DNA of 38,981 nucleotides from an uncultured Clostridium sp. (GTDB taxonomy: Bacteria > Bacillota > Clostridia > TANB77 > CAG-508). Positions 25,529 through 33,822 of this stretch are shown here, in pieces. The notes under the pieces were generated by a model that made no database searches, was not told where the DNA came from, and was given only the letters and a program-made list of their open reading frames with translations. A program made the position numbers and the translations under genes. The stretch covers positions 110,380 through 149,360 of the forward strand of contig CANRQN010000001.1 of assembly GCA_947641575.1 (NCBI GenBank), given 5' to 3'. Every line of letters begins with the position of its first letter. The first letter of the stretch is position 1.

Positions 25529-26602
25529 TTAATATTCATTAATTATATTTCCATTTTCCACATAAAAAACTTTTTTATTTTCATTTTTAAGTTCTAGTTT
25601 ATCTGTACATGTAATAATCACTTGTGTATCTTTAACATCTTCTAAAAAGTTTTCTCTTCTTTCTTTATCTAATTCTGACATAAAATCATCTAATAATAAA
25701 ATTGGACTTTCTTCTATATCTTCTTTTATTATTTCAAATTCACTAAGTTTTATAGAAAGAATTGTACTTCTATGTTGACCTTGTGAACCATATACTCCAA
25801 GTTCATTACCATTTATATATACTTTTAAATCATCTCTATGTACACCTACTCCTGAAAAGCCTTTAATTATATCTATTTTTCTATGACTTTTTATTTTATT
25901 TAAAAATTCTTCTTTTTCTATAAAATCAGAAATATATTTTAACTTTATTTCTTCTTTATTGTTAGTTACTTTTAGGTGTATATTAATTATCTTTTCTGTT
26001 ATTTTCCCTATAAATTCTCTTCTATATGAACTTATAACTTCTGCTGCCATAGCAAGTTTTTCTTCCCATATATCTAACATGTCTTGAGGTTTATTATCAT
26101 ATTTTATTTGTTTTAAATAGTTATTCCTTTGCTCCAATATTTTTTGATACATATTCAAGTTATATACATATGATGGTCTTAGCTGACTTATCATAATATC
26201 CAAAATTTTTCTTCTTCTTGCTGGTCCTTCTTTAAATATGTTTATATCGTCTGGACTAAACAAAACTACATTTATATTTCCTAAAATTTCACTCATTCTT
26301 TTTAACTTTATATCATTTATAGAAATTATTTTCTTATCTGATATATTTGCTGTAATTTTTACTTCTCTATCTTTTTTTATATATTTTATATCTACTTTTG
26401 AAAATTCACTTTCTAAATTAATAAGTTCTTTATCTTTACTAGTTCTATATGATTTTCCTACTCCACATAAATAAATGGATTCTAATATATTTGTTTTTCC
26501 CTGTGCATTATTTCCATAAAATATATTTATGTTTTTATCTAAATTTATTTCTTGTTTCTTATAATTTCTAAAATTATTAAGATTTATCGACTCTACGTAC
26601 AT
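25529..26602 (-). CDS. recF: RecF recombination and repair ATPase
   Basis: A 357-residue SMC-like ATPase. It starts MYVESINLNNFRNYKKQEIN and has Walker A YGNNAQGKTNILESIYLCG (about residues 29-47), the signature region VYGSQGQHRSTILSIKLSEF (LSxGQ-like) and Walker B SPILLLDDFMSELD. RecF loads RecA at gapped DNA with RecO/RecR. It sits 14 bases downstream of dnaN, the usual position except that the S4-domain gene between them is missing. ATG at 26602 with AGAGGAAATATT upstream. No in-frame CGG. Confidence 0.95.
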   Translation of the reverse strand: MYVESINLNNFRNYKKQEINLDKNINIFYGNNAQGKTNILESIYLCGVGKSYRTSKDKELINLESEFSKVDIKYIKKDREVKITANISDKKIISINDIKLKRMSEILGNINVVLFSPDDINIFKEGPARRRKILDIMISQLRPSYVYNLNMYQKILEQRNNYLKQIKYDNKPQDMLDIWEEKLAMAAEVISSYRREFIGKITEKIINIHLKVTNNKEEIKLKYISDFIEKEEFLNKIKSHRKIDIIKGFSGVGVHRDDLKVYINGNELGVYGSQGQHRSTILSIKLSEFEIIKEDIEESPILLLDDFMSELDKERRENFLEDVKDTQVIITCTDKLELKNENKKVFYVENGNIINEY

Positions 26603-26616
26603 TAATATTTCCTCTT

Positions 26617-27735
26617 TTATTCTTGTATTCTGATAGGTAAAATCATATATACATAATCCCCAGTATCTTCAACAGATTTTATTATTGATGGAGATAAACT
26701 ACTTCCAAAATCAACAAAGACTTCTTCATCTTCTATTGCCTTTAATGCATCTAAGAAATATTTAGGATTAAATCCTACTTCTAAATTCTTTCCTTCTGTT
26801 GTTAAAAATATTTCTTCTTTTGCATCTCCTGCTTGATTTTTACATGATATAACTATCTTGCCTATTTCTACCCAAACTTTTACAGGATACTTTCTTTCTT
26901 TTTCAATACTAGACATTGAAATCAAACTTACTCTTTCAAAGCATTCTTGAAGTTCTTTTTTATTTGCTCTTATTCTAGTTTCCCATGTTTTTGGAATTAC
27001 TTTTTCATATTCTAAAAATTCTCCTTCTAAAAGTCTAGTAACAATTTTGCAGTTGTCCATTTCAAATAATGCTTGATTTTTACTTATACTAATTTTTACC
27101 TTATCAAATGAATCTAAAATTATTTTATTTACTTCATTTAATGTTTTTCCTGGAATTACAACTTTAAAATCATTTACTTTATCTTCTAAATATTTACTCT
27201 TCCAACCTAATCTATATCCATCTACTGCAACAACATTTAATTTATTGTCTTTTATTTCAAATAAACATCCTGTAAATATAGGCCTATGTGCTTCTGTACT
27301 AACTGCAAAAATTGTTTTTCTAATCATATCTTTTAATGTATTTTGTTCTAGTTCTACTGAATTTTCTTCATCAATTGTAGGTAATTCTGGAAATTCTAAA
27401 GGATTCATTGTTGCTAATTTATATAATGAACCTTCACATTCAATTACTAATAAATCTTTATCATCTAGAAATATTGTAATATCTGTATCTGGTAATCTCC
27501 TTATTATTTCACTAAATACTGTTGCTGTAACTACAGTATTTCCTTGTTCTATTACTTCACAGTCTATTATGTATTCAATACCTAATTCTAGATCATATGT
27601 AGTTAGTTTAATTTGGTTATCATTTGTTTGAATAAGTATACCTTCTAATATTGGCATAGTAGTTTTAGAAGATACTCCTTTTACTACGGAATTAATAGCT
27701 TTAAGCAAATTTGTTTTATCACATACAAATTTCAT
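26617..27735 (-). CDS. dnaN: DNA polymerase III beta sliding clamp
   Basis: The 372-residue clamp begins MKFVCDKTNLLKAINSVVKG and ends with YVYMILPIRIQE, the conserved C-terminal MLPIR region. Three clamp domains can be followed, with TTMPILEGILIQT in the first. I take the ATG at 27735, the family's usual start, with AGGAGG 10 bases upstream; the open frame extends further (to 27933) but only through the DnaA-box region. It tethers DNA polymerase III. No in-frame CGG. Confidence 0.96.
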   Translation of the reverse strand: MKFVCDKTNLLKAINSVVKGVSSKTTMPILEGILIQTNDNQIKLTTYDLELGIEYIIDCEVIEQGNTVVTATVFSEIIRRLPDTDITIFLDDKDLLVIECEGSLYKLATMNPLEFPELPTIDEENSVELEQNTLKDMIRKTIFAVSTEAHRPIFTGCLFEIKDNKLNVVAVDGYRLGWKSKYLEDKVNDFKVVIPGKTLNEVNKIILDSFDKVKISISKNQALFEMDNCKIVTRLLEGEFLEYEKVIPKTWETRIRANKKELQECFERVSLISMSSIEKERKYPVKVWVEIGKIVISCKNQAGDAKEEIFLTTEGKNLEVGFNPKYFLDALKAIEDEEVFVDFGSSLSPSIIKSVEDTGDYVYMILPIRIQE

Positions 27736-28053
27736 GGGGCATTTTCCTCCTTTATAAATATATAATAATTTTAGTAGTAGTAGTAGTAGGCATGTTGATT
27801 GTGTGGAAAAGTAATTTTTATTATACTCTCCGTAAATAAATCTTGTGTGCATAACTTGTTTATAACTATATATGAAATCCACAACTAAAATTTTAAAAAG
27901 TGGAAAACAGAGTTTTAAACATGTTATCAACAACTTATTAACACATATATGTGAATAACCAATGTACTTCTTCCGTAAGAACAGAAAGGGTTATTTTTTT
28001 GACAAATGTTTTAACAAACAAGATTTTTTTAAAAGTTATTTAAGTTATTTATA
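27736..28053. other. oriC: oriC part 1: DnaA-box cluster between dnaN and dnaA
   Basis: Two consensus boxes TTATNCACA occur as TGTGCATAA (27846-27854) and TGTGAATAA (27950-27958), with near matches TTATCAACA (27924-27932), TTATTAACA (27935-27943), AAATCCACA (27875-27883) and TGTGGAAAA (27802-27810). The region is very AT-rich. Paired with the boxes upstream of dnaA, this is the bipartite origin layout of Firmicutes. It also holds the dnaN ribosome site and probable promoter. Confidence 0.75.
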
Positions 28054-29389
28054 CTACACTTCTCTTGGTCTTAAGATAATGTTTTTCACACTATCCACAT
28101 GTGTAAATGTATTCTTATCTTTTTTTATCTCTTGTTCAATTTTATTACAAGCATGCATAACTGTTGAATGGTCCCTTCCTCCAAATGAATTTCCTATATT
28201 TTTATATTGCATTTTGGCAAGTTCTCTACATAGATACATTGCAATTTGCCTTGGATATGCAACTTCATTTGAGCGTTTTGAACTGTCTATATCTTTTACA
28301 TCAATATTAAAATATTTTGAAACAGTTTCTTTTATATAGTCAGATGATATTACTTTTTCTTTATGAGCAATTACATCTGATACAGCCTTTTCTGCAAGCT
28401 CAAATGTTATTGGACTATGTATAAGTGATGCTTGAGCTACAATTTTATTAAGTGTTCCTTCTAGTTCTCTTATATTTGTATCAATTTTAGTTGCAATATT
28501 AGAAAGTACAATATCGTCTATTACAATGTTTTCTAACTGTACTTTTTGTCTAAGTATTGCAAGTCTTGTTTCATAATTTGCAGCTGAAATATCTACTAAG
28601 AGACCATCTAAAAATCTAGATTTTAAACGTTCAGATAAAGGATTTATATCTTTTGGTGGCTTGTCTGAAGTTAAAATAATTTGACCATCATTATCTTTTA
28701 TTGTATTAAAAGTATGGAAAAATTCTTCTTGTATACCTTCTTTTCCAGCTATAAATTGTATATCATCAATCATTAAAACATCGACGTTTCTATATTTTTG
28801 TCTAAACTTCTCGTTTGAATTATCCTTTATTCCATTAATAAATTCATTTGTAAATTTTTCAGATGATACATAAATTACTTTTTTTCTAGGATTTCTTCTT
28901 AGAATCTCATTTCCAACAGCATGTAAAAGATGAGTTTTTCCAAGGCCTACTCCACCATGTATAAAAAGCGGATTGTATGAAAGTCCTGGTGCTTCAGAAA
29001 CTGCAAGTGCAGCAGCTTGTGCAAATTTATTGTTATCTCCTATTACAAATGTACTAAAAGTATATTTTGGATTTAAGTTAGATTTTACTTGAATATTATT
29101 TGTATTTGACATACTTGTATTTCCGCAAATCTTGTCCTATTTTGTCTGCCGTAATATAATTTATATTATATATTTTATTGGTTACTGCTCTAAAACAATT
29201 TTGAAGTAGTATCTCATATGGTTTTAATTGATCTGCAAAAAAAGGAGTTGGAACAACTAAAGTTGCAACATTATCTTCAATTAAGTAAAGGTCAGCTGGA
29301 GAAATCCATGTTTCATAAGCGATAGAAGAAACACCTTCTTTTGCCTTTTCTTTTACTGCTTCCATTAGGTATTCGTAATTTTCTTGCAT
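28054..29389 (-). CDS. dnaA: Chromosomal replication initiator DnaA (one CGG +1 site)
   Basis: The N-terminal ORF from the ATG at 29389 (AAGGAGG upstream) carries domain I (MQENYEYLMEAVKEKA, AYETWISPADLYLIEDN). Codon 89 is CGG (29123-29125) in GQDL-CGG. Skipping the C gives DLGNTSMSNTNNIQVKSNLN and joins the second frame: PKYTFSTFVIGDNNKFAQAA, Walker A GGVGLGKTHLLHAVGNE, Walker B VLMIDDIQFI, and domain IV GGRDHSTVMHACNKI, 444 residues as usual. The site lies in the poorly conserved domain II linker, so glycine there is not essential, but the frame change is. Without +1 reading no DnaA is made, making initiation depend on this decoding. Identity is certain. Confidence 0.96.
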
Positions 29390-29425
29390 ATTAACCTCCT
29401 TGCATTATTTATTTTGTTCATAAAT

Positions 29426-29455
29426 ATAATATCAAAAAAGGTCAAAAAAAGTCAA
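29426..29455 (-). promoter_or_regulatory. Promoter of dnaA
   Basis: On the minus strand TTGACT (29450-29455), an 18-base spacer and TATTAT (29426-29431). DnaA boxes lie just upstream, allowing autoregulation. Confidence 0.6.
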
Positions 29456-29535
29456 TAAGAATGTGGAAAAAATGTAAAAAAATGTGGATAAAAAAACTAA
29501 GTTTCTTGTTTCCGTAAGAAAAATTAATAAAAAAC
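29456..29535. other. oriC: oriC part 2: DnaA boxes between dnaA and rpmH
   Basis: A perfect box TGTGGATAA (reverse complement TTATCCACA) at 29483-29491 and a near match TGTGGAAAA at 29462-29470 lie between the divergent dnaA and rpmH promoters. Confidence 0.7.
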
Positions 29536-29565
29536 TTGACAACTATACTTTAGATAATGTATAAT
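29536..29565 (+). promoter_or_regulatory. Promoter of rpmH-rnpA arm
   Basis: TTGACA (29536-29541), 18-base spacer, TATAAT (29560-29565): consensus hexamers upstream of rpmH. Confidence 0.8.
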
Positions 29566-29598
29566 CTTAATGTTATAATAAGATTTCGGAGGTGCAAA

Positions 29599-29733
29599 AT
29601 GAAAAGAACATATCAACCAAAAAAGATTCAAAGACAGAAGGAACATGGTTTCCTAAAAAGAATGAAAACAAGATCTGGTAGAAATATATTAAAAGCAAGA
29701 AGAGGAAAAGGAAGAAAAAAACTAAGTGCGTAA
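29599..29733 (+). CDS. rpmH: Ribosomal protein bL34
   Basis: The 44-residue protein [20 protein letters not shown] with [20 protein letters not shown] is unmistakable bL34, the shortest conserved protein of the large ribosomal subunit and a standard marker next to oriC. It lies just downstream of the oriC promoter, with GGAGGTGC as ribosome site. Many arginine codons here are AGA. A CGG in the ribosome-site region (ATTTCGGAGG) is not translated. Confidence 0.97.
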   Translation: MKRTYQPKKIQRQKEHGFLKRMKTRSGRNILKARRGKGRKKLSA

Positions 29734-29740
29734 ACTAATT

Positions 29741-29776
29741 TAATGGACCTAAGTTAAAAAATATTTAGGTCCATTT
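29741..29776 (+). terminator. Terminator after rpmH
   Basis: AATGGACCTAA pairs with TTAGGTCCATT, followed by TTG. It likely attenuates transcription between rpmH and rnpA. Confidence 0.65.
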
Positions 29777-29801
29777 TGCATAAGGTTTTTAGAAAAGTAA
29801 T

Positions 29802-30151
29802 ATGAAACATACGATAATGTTAAAAAAAAATTATGAATATAGGCTTGTTTTAAACAAAGGAAAATATTATGCAGGTACATATATAGAAGCTTTTTTTGTT
29901 AAAAATAATTTGAAATATAATAAAATACGGTGTAGCTATAAAAAGCAAGATGCGGAAAAGCAGTAAAAAGAAATAGAATTAAAAGACTTATAAAAGAAAG
30001 TTATAGATTAAATGAAAGTAAAGTAGGTTTAGGAAAACAAATAGTGTTTTTAGCAAAGAAGAATATTGATATAAAAGAAGTATCATTTAAAAATATAGAA
30101 AAAGATATGGTAGAAATCTTAGGAAAGATTGGACAAGAATATCAAAAATGA
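29802..30151 (+). CDS. rnpA: Ribonuclease P protein component (two CGG +1 sites)
   Basis: No conventional ORF covers this gene, yet skipping the C at CGG 29928-29930 and at CGG 29953-29955 gives MKHTIMLKKNYEYRLVLNKG, then NKIGVAIKSKMGKAVKRNRI KRLIKESYR, the RNR signature of RnpA, 115 residues. The second CGG is in frame only after the first shift, and the stop TGA at 30149 overlaps the yidD ATG by four bases, as is common. It is the protein cofactor of RNase P, which matures tRNA 5' ends. Start ATG at 29802 has a weak ribosome site; 29817 is an alternative. It sits exactly where rnpA is expected. Confidence 0.93.
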
Positions 30152-30357
30152 GAAGATTTTTTATTAAACTTATAGAAAAATATCAAAAAAATATATCACC
30201 ATTTTTAGGAAAAAATTGCAAATATTATCCAACCTGCTCAGAATATGCAAAACAGGCAATCGAGAAATATGGAGTAATTAAAGGTTCTTTTTACGGAATA
30301 AAAAGAATCATTAAGTGTAATCCATTTTCAAAAGGTGGGTATGACCCATTAAAATAG
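30148..30357 (+). CDS. yidD: Membrane protein insertion efficiency factor YidD
   Basis: The 69-residue protein contains KYYPTCSEYAKQAIEKYGVI with the conserved CxxYA-like core and ends in the GYDPL motif. YidD helps insert membrane proteins with YidC and occurs between rnpA and yidC in most bacteria. Its ATG overlaps the rnpA stop. A TAC GGA places CGG out of frame. Confidence 0.95.
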   Translation: MRRFFIKLIEKYQKNISPFLGKNCKYYPTCSEYAKQAIEKYGVIKGSFYGIKRIIKCNPFSKGGYDPLK

Positions 30358-30374
30358 AGTAGAGGAGAAAACTA

Positions 30375-31223
30375 ATGATTTCATTTTTTGCAAATTTATT
30401 TGGATATTTATTAAATTTTTTATATAATTTAATTCAAAATTATGGACTATCAATTATATTATTTTCTATAATTGTAAAGATTGTGCTTTTACCAATTTCA
30501 GTTAATCAACAAAAAACTATGAAAAAGACAGCAAAAATACAAGAAGAGGTAAAAAAGCTACAAATTAAAAATAAAAACAATCCAGAAGCTTTACAAAGAG
30601 AAACTATGGAACTTTATAAAAGAGAAAAAATGAACCCTTTTGGAGGATGTTTTAGCGCAATAATTCAGATAATATTATTATTTTCAGTATTCTATTTAGT
30701 GAGATGTCCTTTGACATATATGAAAAAAGTAGAACCTGAAATAATAGAAAAATATACGCAAGAACTTAATGAAAATCAGGAAGGAAAAGATGCTTATCCA
30801 GAAATTTCTATAATAAGAGAAAAGGCTGAAAGTGACGAATCCGTAAATATTAACATGGAATTCTTAGGATTAGATTTAAGTAGTATACCATCTAGAGATG
30901 TGGCAAATTGGAAAACATATGTAATACCAGTTTTATATGTAATATCTACATTTATTTCAATGAGAATTACTACATCAATGCAGAAAAAACAGAAGAAGGA
31001 AGTAAATGGTGAAGCTGGTGAAGGAAAGGACGAATTTGATATATTAAATCAAACAAATAAAAATATGTCACTTATGATGCCGATACTTGCTGTATCAATT
31101 TCATTAGTTGCACCACTAGGGCTTGCACTATATTGGCTTACAAATAATGTTCTAATGATAATAGAAAGATTATTATTAAATAAATTTATAAAAGACGATG
31201 AGGAGGTAGAAGCAAATGCCTGA
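30375..31223 (+). CDS. yidC: Membrane insertase YidC
   Basis: The 282-residue polytopic protein has the YidC/Oxa1 core: LSIILFSIIVKIVLLPISVN, then KKTAKIQEEVKKLQIKNKNN, the NPFGGCFSAIIQIILLFSVF segment with the characteristic short polar residues, and C-terminal spans (LMMPILAVSISLVAPLGLAL, YWLTNNVLMIIERLL). It inserts and folds membrane proteins, alone or with SecYEG. Start ATG after GTAGAGGAG. The final bases overlap the next gene's start by 8. No in-frame CGG. Confidence 0.95.
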   Translation: MISFFANLFGYLLNFLYNLIQNYGLSIILFSIIVKIVLLPISVNQQKTMKKTAKIQEEVKKLQIKNKNNPEALQRETMELYKREKMNPFGGCFSAIIQIILLFSVFYLVRCPLTYMKKVEPEIIEKYTQELNENQEGKDAYPEISIIREKAESDESVNINMEFLGLDLSSIPSRDVANWKTYVIPVLYVISTFISMRITTSMQKKQKKEVNGEAGEGKDEFDILNQTNKNMSLMMPILAVSISLVAPLGLALYWLTNNVLMIIERLLLNKFIKDDEEVEANA

Positions 31224-31920
31224 TTCTAAAATTTTTGAAGGAAAGACTACTAATGAGGCAATTGAAAAAGGGTTAAAAGAATTAAAAGTATCTAAAAATG
31301 ATGTAGAAATAAAAGTTATAAAAGATGAAGAAAAAAGAAGCTTTTTTGATATATTAGCACCGAGAATTGTAAAAGTAGAAATGATATTAAAAGAAAAACA
31401 AGAAGAGAAAAAATATGAAAATGAAAAAGAAAGAAAACAAGAAGAAATAAAAATAGATTTTAATACAATGGAAAAAGCTAAAGATGCTGTTAAAGAATTT
31501 TTGGATAAATTCCTAAAACAAACAACAGGTGAAGATATAAATTATAAATGCAATATTAAAGGTAATGTAATAGAAATAATTATAGATGAAAAACAAGCAG
31601 ATTTTTTAATAGGGTATAGGGGAGAGACATTAAATGCTCTTCAAACAATACTTTCAGCAATTGCTGTAAGAGAAAATAATGAAAAAATTAGAGTTGAATT
31701 AGATGTATTAGAATATAGAGAAAAAAGAAAAAAAGCATTAGAAGATTTAGCAGAAAAAGTAGCTAAAAGTGTAATAAGAACAAGAAAATCTATTACATTA
31801 GAACCTATGACACCATATGAAAGAAAAATTATACATTCAAAATTGCAAGATAATAGTAAAGTTAAAACTACAAGTATAGGAGAGGGAATGCATAGAAAAG
31901 TTGTAATTTCTCTTAAATAA
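31216..31920 (+). CDS. jag: RNA-binding protein Jag/KhpB
   Basis: The 234-residue protein has an N-terminal Jag domain (SKIFEGKTTNEAIEKGLKEL), a KH domain around ADFLIGYRGETLNALQTILS and a C-terminal R3H domain (PMTPYERKIIHSKLQDN, EGMHRKVVISLK). Jag/KhpB is an RNA-binding partner of KhpA that affects cell-envelope genes and lies next to yidC in Firmicutes. The ATG at 31216 overlaps yidC by 8 bases, with GAGGAGG upstream. No in-frame CGG. Confidence 0.94.
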   Translation: MPDSKIFEGKTTNEAIEKGLKELKVSKNDVEIKVIKDEEKRSFFDILAPRIVKVEMILKEKQEEKKYENEKERKQEEIKIDFNTMEKAKDAVKEFLDKFLKQTTGEDINYKCNIKGNVIEIIIDEKQADFLIGYRGETLNALQTILSAIAVRENNEKIRVELDVLEYREKRKKALEDLAEKVAKSVIRTRKSITLEPMTPYERKIIHSKLQDNSKVKTTSIGEGMHRKVVISLK

Positions 31921-32051
31921 TTAAAAAAATATATATAAAATCTAAGGTCAAAGTGAGGATTTATATATTCAAATGAATTTTTTGAATATGTAGTTACATT
32001 GACCTTTTTTTGTATAACATTCAGCACATACTCATTCAAAGTCCGCGCAGA
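31921..32051 (+). terminator. Terminator after jag
   Basis: AAGGTCAA (31944-31951) pairs with TTGACCTT (31999-32006), with an inner ATTCAAA/TTTGAAT pair, followed by TTTTT. The right part (32011-32051) contains CAAAGTCCGCGCAG, a word similar to 25488. Confidence 0.7.
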
Positions 32052-32176
32052 GTATTAATATTTATTTTATTTTGGTTCTTTGCTGTCGGGATCCTAACGG
32101 ACCCTCCATTCGCCTATGGTCATATCCACTTGGGGAGCATTCCTGCGCATCACTCTAATAAAATAAATATTAATAC
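32052..32176. repeat. Palindromic intergenic element with perfect 20-base arms
   Basis: GTATTAATATTTATTTTATT (32052-32071) and its exact complement (32157-32176) enclose an 85-base, much GC-richer loop (GGGATCCTAACGGACCC, CCACTTGGGGAGCATTCC). A read-through ORF exists but has no gene character. It resembles a mobile miniature element or a dispersed repeat, and forms a cruciform or a long RNA hairpin. It sits between jag and mnmE. Confidence 0.6.
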
Positions 32177-32248
32177 CCATTGCAAGACATCATCACATAT
32201 TAAGGCTGGATGTTATATAAACATAAAAATGAAAGGAGAAGGATATAT

Positions 32249-33607
32249 ATGAGTACAATAGCAGCAATATCTACGGCAATAGGAAATGCGGGGGTAGGCA
32301 TTGTAAGACTAAGCGGAGAAGATGCATTTGAAATAATAAAGAAGATTTTTAGTCCTAAATTAATAGACATAAAACCAAATATGATTAAATACGGCCATAT
32401 TGTCTCAGGAGAAGAGATAATTGATGAAGTATTAGTTTCATTTTTTAAGGCACCAAAATCGTTTACAATGGAAAATACGTGCGAGATTAATTCTCATGGT
32501 GGAAGTATTGTAATGAAAAAGATTCTTGAATTGTGTTTGAAAAATGGAGCAGAACTTGCAGAACCTGGGGAATTTACTAAAAGAGCTTTTTTAAATGGAA
32601 GAATAGATTTATCTCAAGCAGAAGCTATTATAGATGTAATAAATGCAAAAACAGATAGAGAAGCTAAAGCTTCTATGAAACAGTTAAATGGAGAATTATC
32701 AAAAAAGTTAGCTGAAGTTAGAAAAATTGTAATGGATATCTTAGTTGATATTGAAGCTTCAATAGATTATCCAGAATATGATGTAGAGGAAGTAACAAAT
32801 AATAAAACATTGGAAACCTTAACTACAATAGAAAAAGAAATTAATAAGTTAAAGAAAACTTTTGATAATGGAAAAATAATAAAAGAAGGAATAAAAACTG
32901 CAATTATAGGTAGACCAAATGCAGGAAAATCGTCTCTTTTAAATGCTATATTAAAGGAAGAAAGGGCTATTGTTACAGATATAGAAGGAACGACAAGAGA
33001 TACAATAGAAGAATTTATTCAAATTGACGGAATTCCTGTACAAATAATAGACACAGCAGGAATTCGTAAAACAGATAATAAAGTTGAAAAAATAGGAATA
33101 AATAAATCAATGGAAGCAGTAGAAAATGCTGATTTAGTAATTGCTATAATAGATGGAAGTAAGGAGCTAAAAGAAGAAGATAAAGAAATCTTAAATATAG
33201 CCAAAGAAAAGAAAAGTATAATACTTATAAATAAAACTGATAAAGAAATTGTTTTAAATAAGGAAGAAATAGAAAGAGAAGTAGGGGATAAGGAAATCAT
33301 ATTTGTATCAGCGTTAAATAAAGTAGGAATAGATAAAATATATAATAAAATATCAGAAATGTATAGTTTTAATGAGATTAATATAGATGATAGTGTAACA
33401 ATAACAAACGAGAGGCATAAACAAGCTATAATAAATATGAAAAACTGCATAGATAATGCAAGAAGAGCAATAAATGAAAATATGCCAATAGATATTATAA
33501 CAATAAATATAACAGATATATTAGAGGAAATTGGAAAAATAACGGGTGAAGGAGTTTCAGAGGATATTATAAATGAAATATTTAAAAAATTTTGTCTAGG
33601 AAAATAA
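32249..33607 (+). CDS. mnmE: tRNA-modification GTPase MnmE
   Basis: The 452-residue protein begins MSTIAAISTAIGNAGVGIVR and has G-domain motifs GRPNAGKSSLLNAIL (G1), EGTTRDTIEEFI (G2), DTAGIRKT (G3), and NKTD (G4), ending with FCLGK, the CxGK terminus with its conserved cysteine. With MnmG it makes the 5-carboxymethylaminomethyl group at U34 of tRNAs reading NNA/NNG codons. ATG at 32249 after AAAGGAGAAGG; an upstream in-frame start runs through the repeat element. Four CGGs are present and all are out of frame. Confidence 0.96.
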   Translation: MSTIAAISTAIGNAGVGIVRLSGEDAFEIIKKIFSPKLIDIKPNMIKYGHIVSGEEIIDEVLVSFFKAPKSFTMENTCEINSHGGSIVMKKILELCLKNGAELAEPGEFTKRAFLNGRIDLSQAEAIIDVINAKTDREAKASMKQLNGELSKKLAEVRKIVMDILVDIEASIDYPEYDVEEVTNNKTLETLTTIEKEINKLKKTFDNGKIIKEGIKTAIIGRPNAGKSSLLNAILKEERAIVTDIEGTTRDTIEEFIQIDGIPVQIIDTAGIRKTDNKVEKIGINKSMEAVENADLVIAIIDGSKELKEEDKEILNIAKEKKSIILINKTDKEIVLNKEEIEREVGDKEIIFVSALNKVGIDKIYNKISEMYSFNEINIDDSVTITNERHKQAIINMKNCIDNARRAINENMPIDIITINITDILEEIGKITGEGVSEDIINEIFKKFCLGK

Positions 33608-33622
33608 TATTAAACTAAAAAA

Positions 33623-33638
33623 TGTTTCACATTAAACA
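33623..33638. promoter_or_regulatory. Candidate parS site (14 of 16)
   Basis: TGTTTCACATTAAACA matches the Firmicutes parS consensus TGTTTCACGTGAAACA at 14 of 16 positions. It lies between mnmE and mnmG, near parAB. Confidence 0.45.
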
Positions 33639-33822
33639 TATAACATTTTATAAAGTATTAGGGATATACAAATCATATGAATAAGAAGTAGAATGTAAAT
33701 GTATTTTACACCCATACACAACATAAATGGTTAAAAGAATTTATAATCTAAATAAAGTAAAGTATAAAATAATGTATTTTGAAGATAAAAAAATAGAAAG
33801 CCGAGTAAAGGAAGGGATAAAA

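Noticed and set aside
32010..32252. ORF across the palindromic element before mnmE
   Set aside because: It is read through a repeat, lacks a ribosome site and overlaps the mnmE start region.
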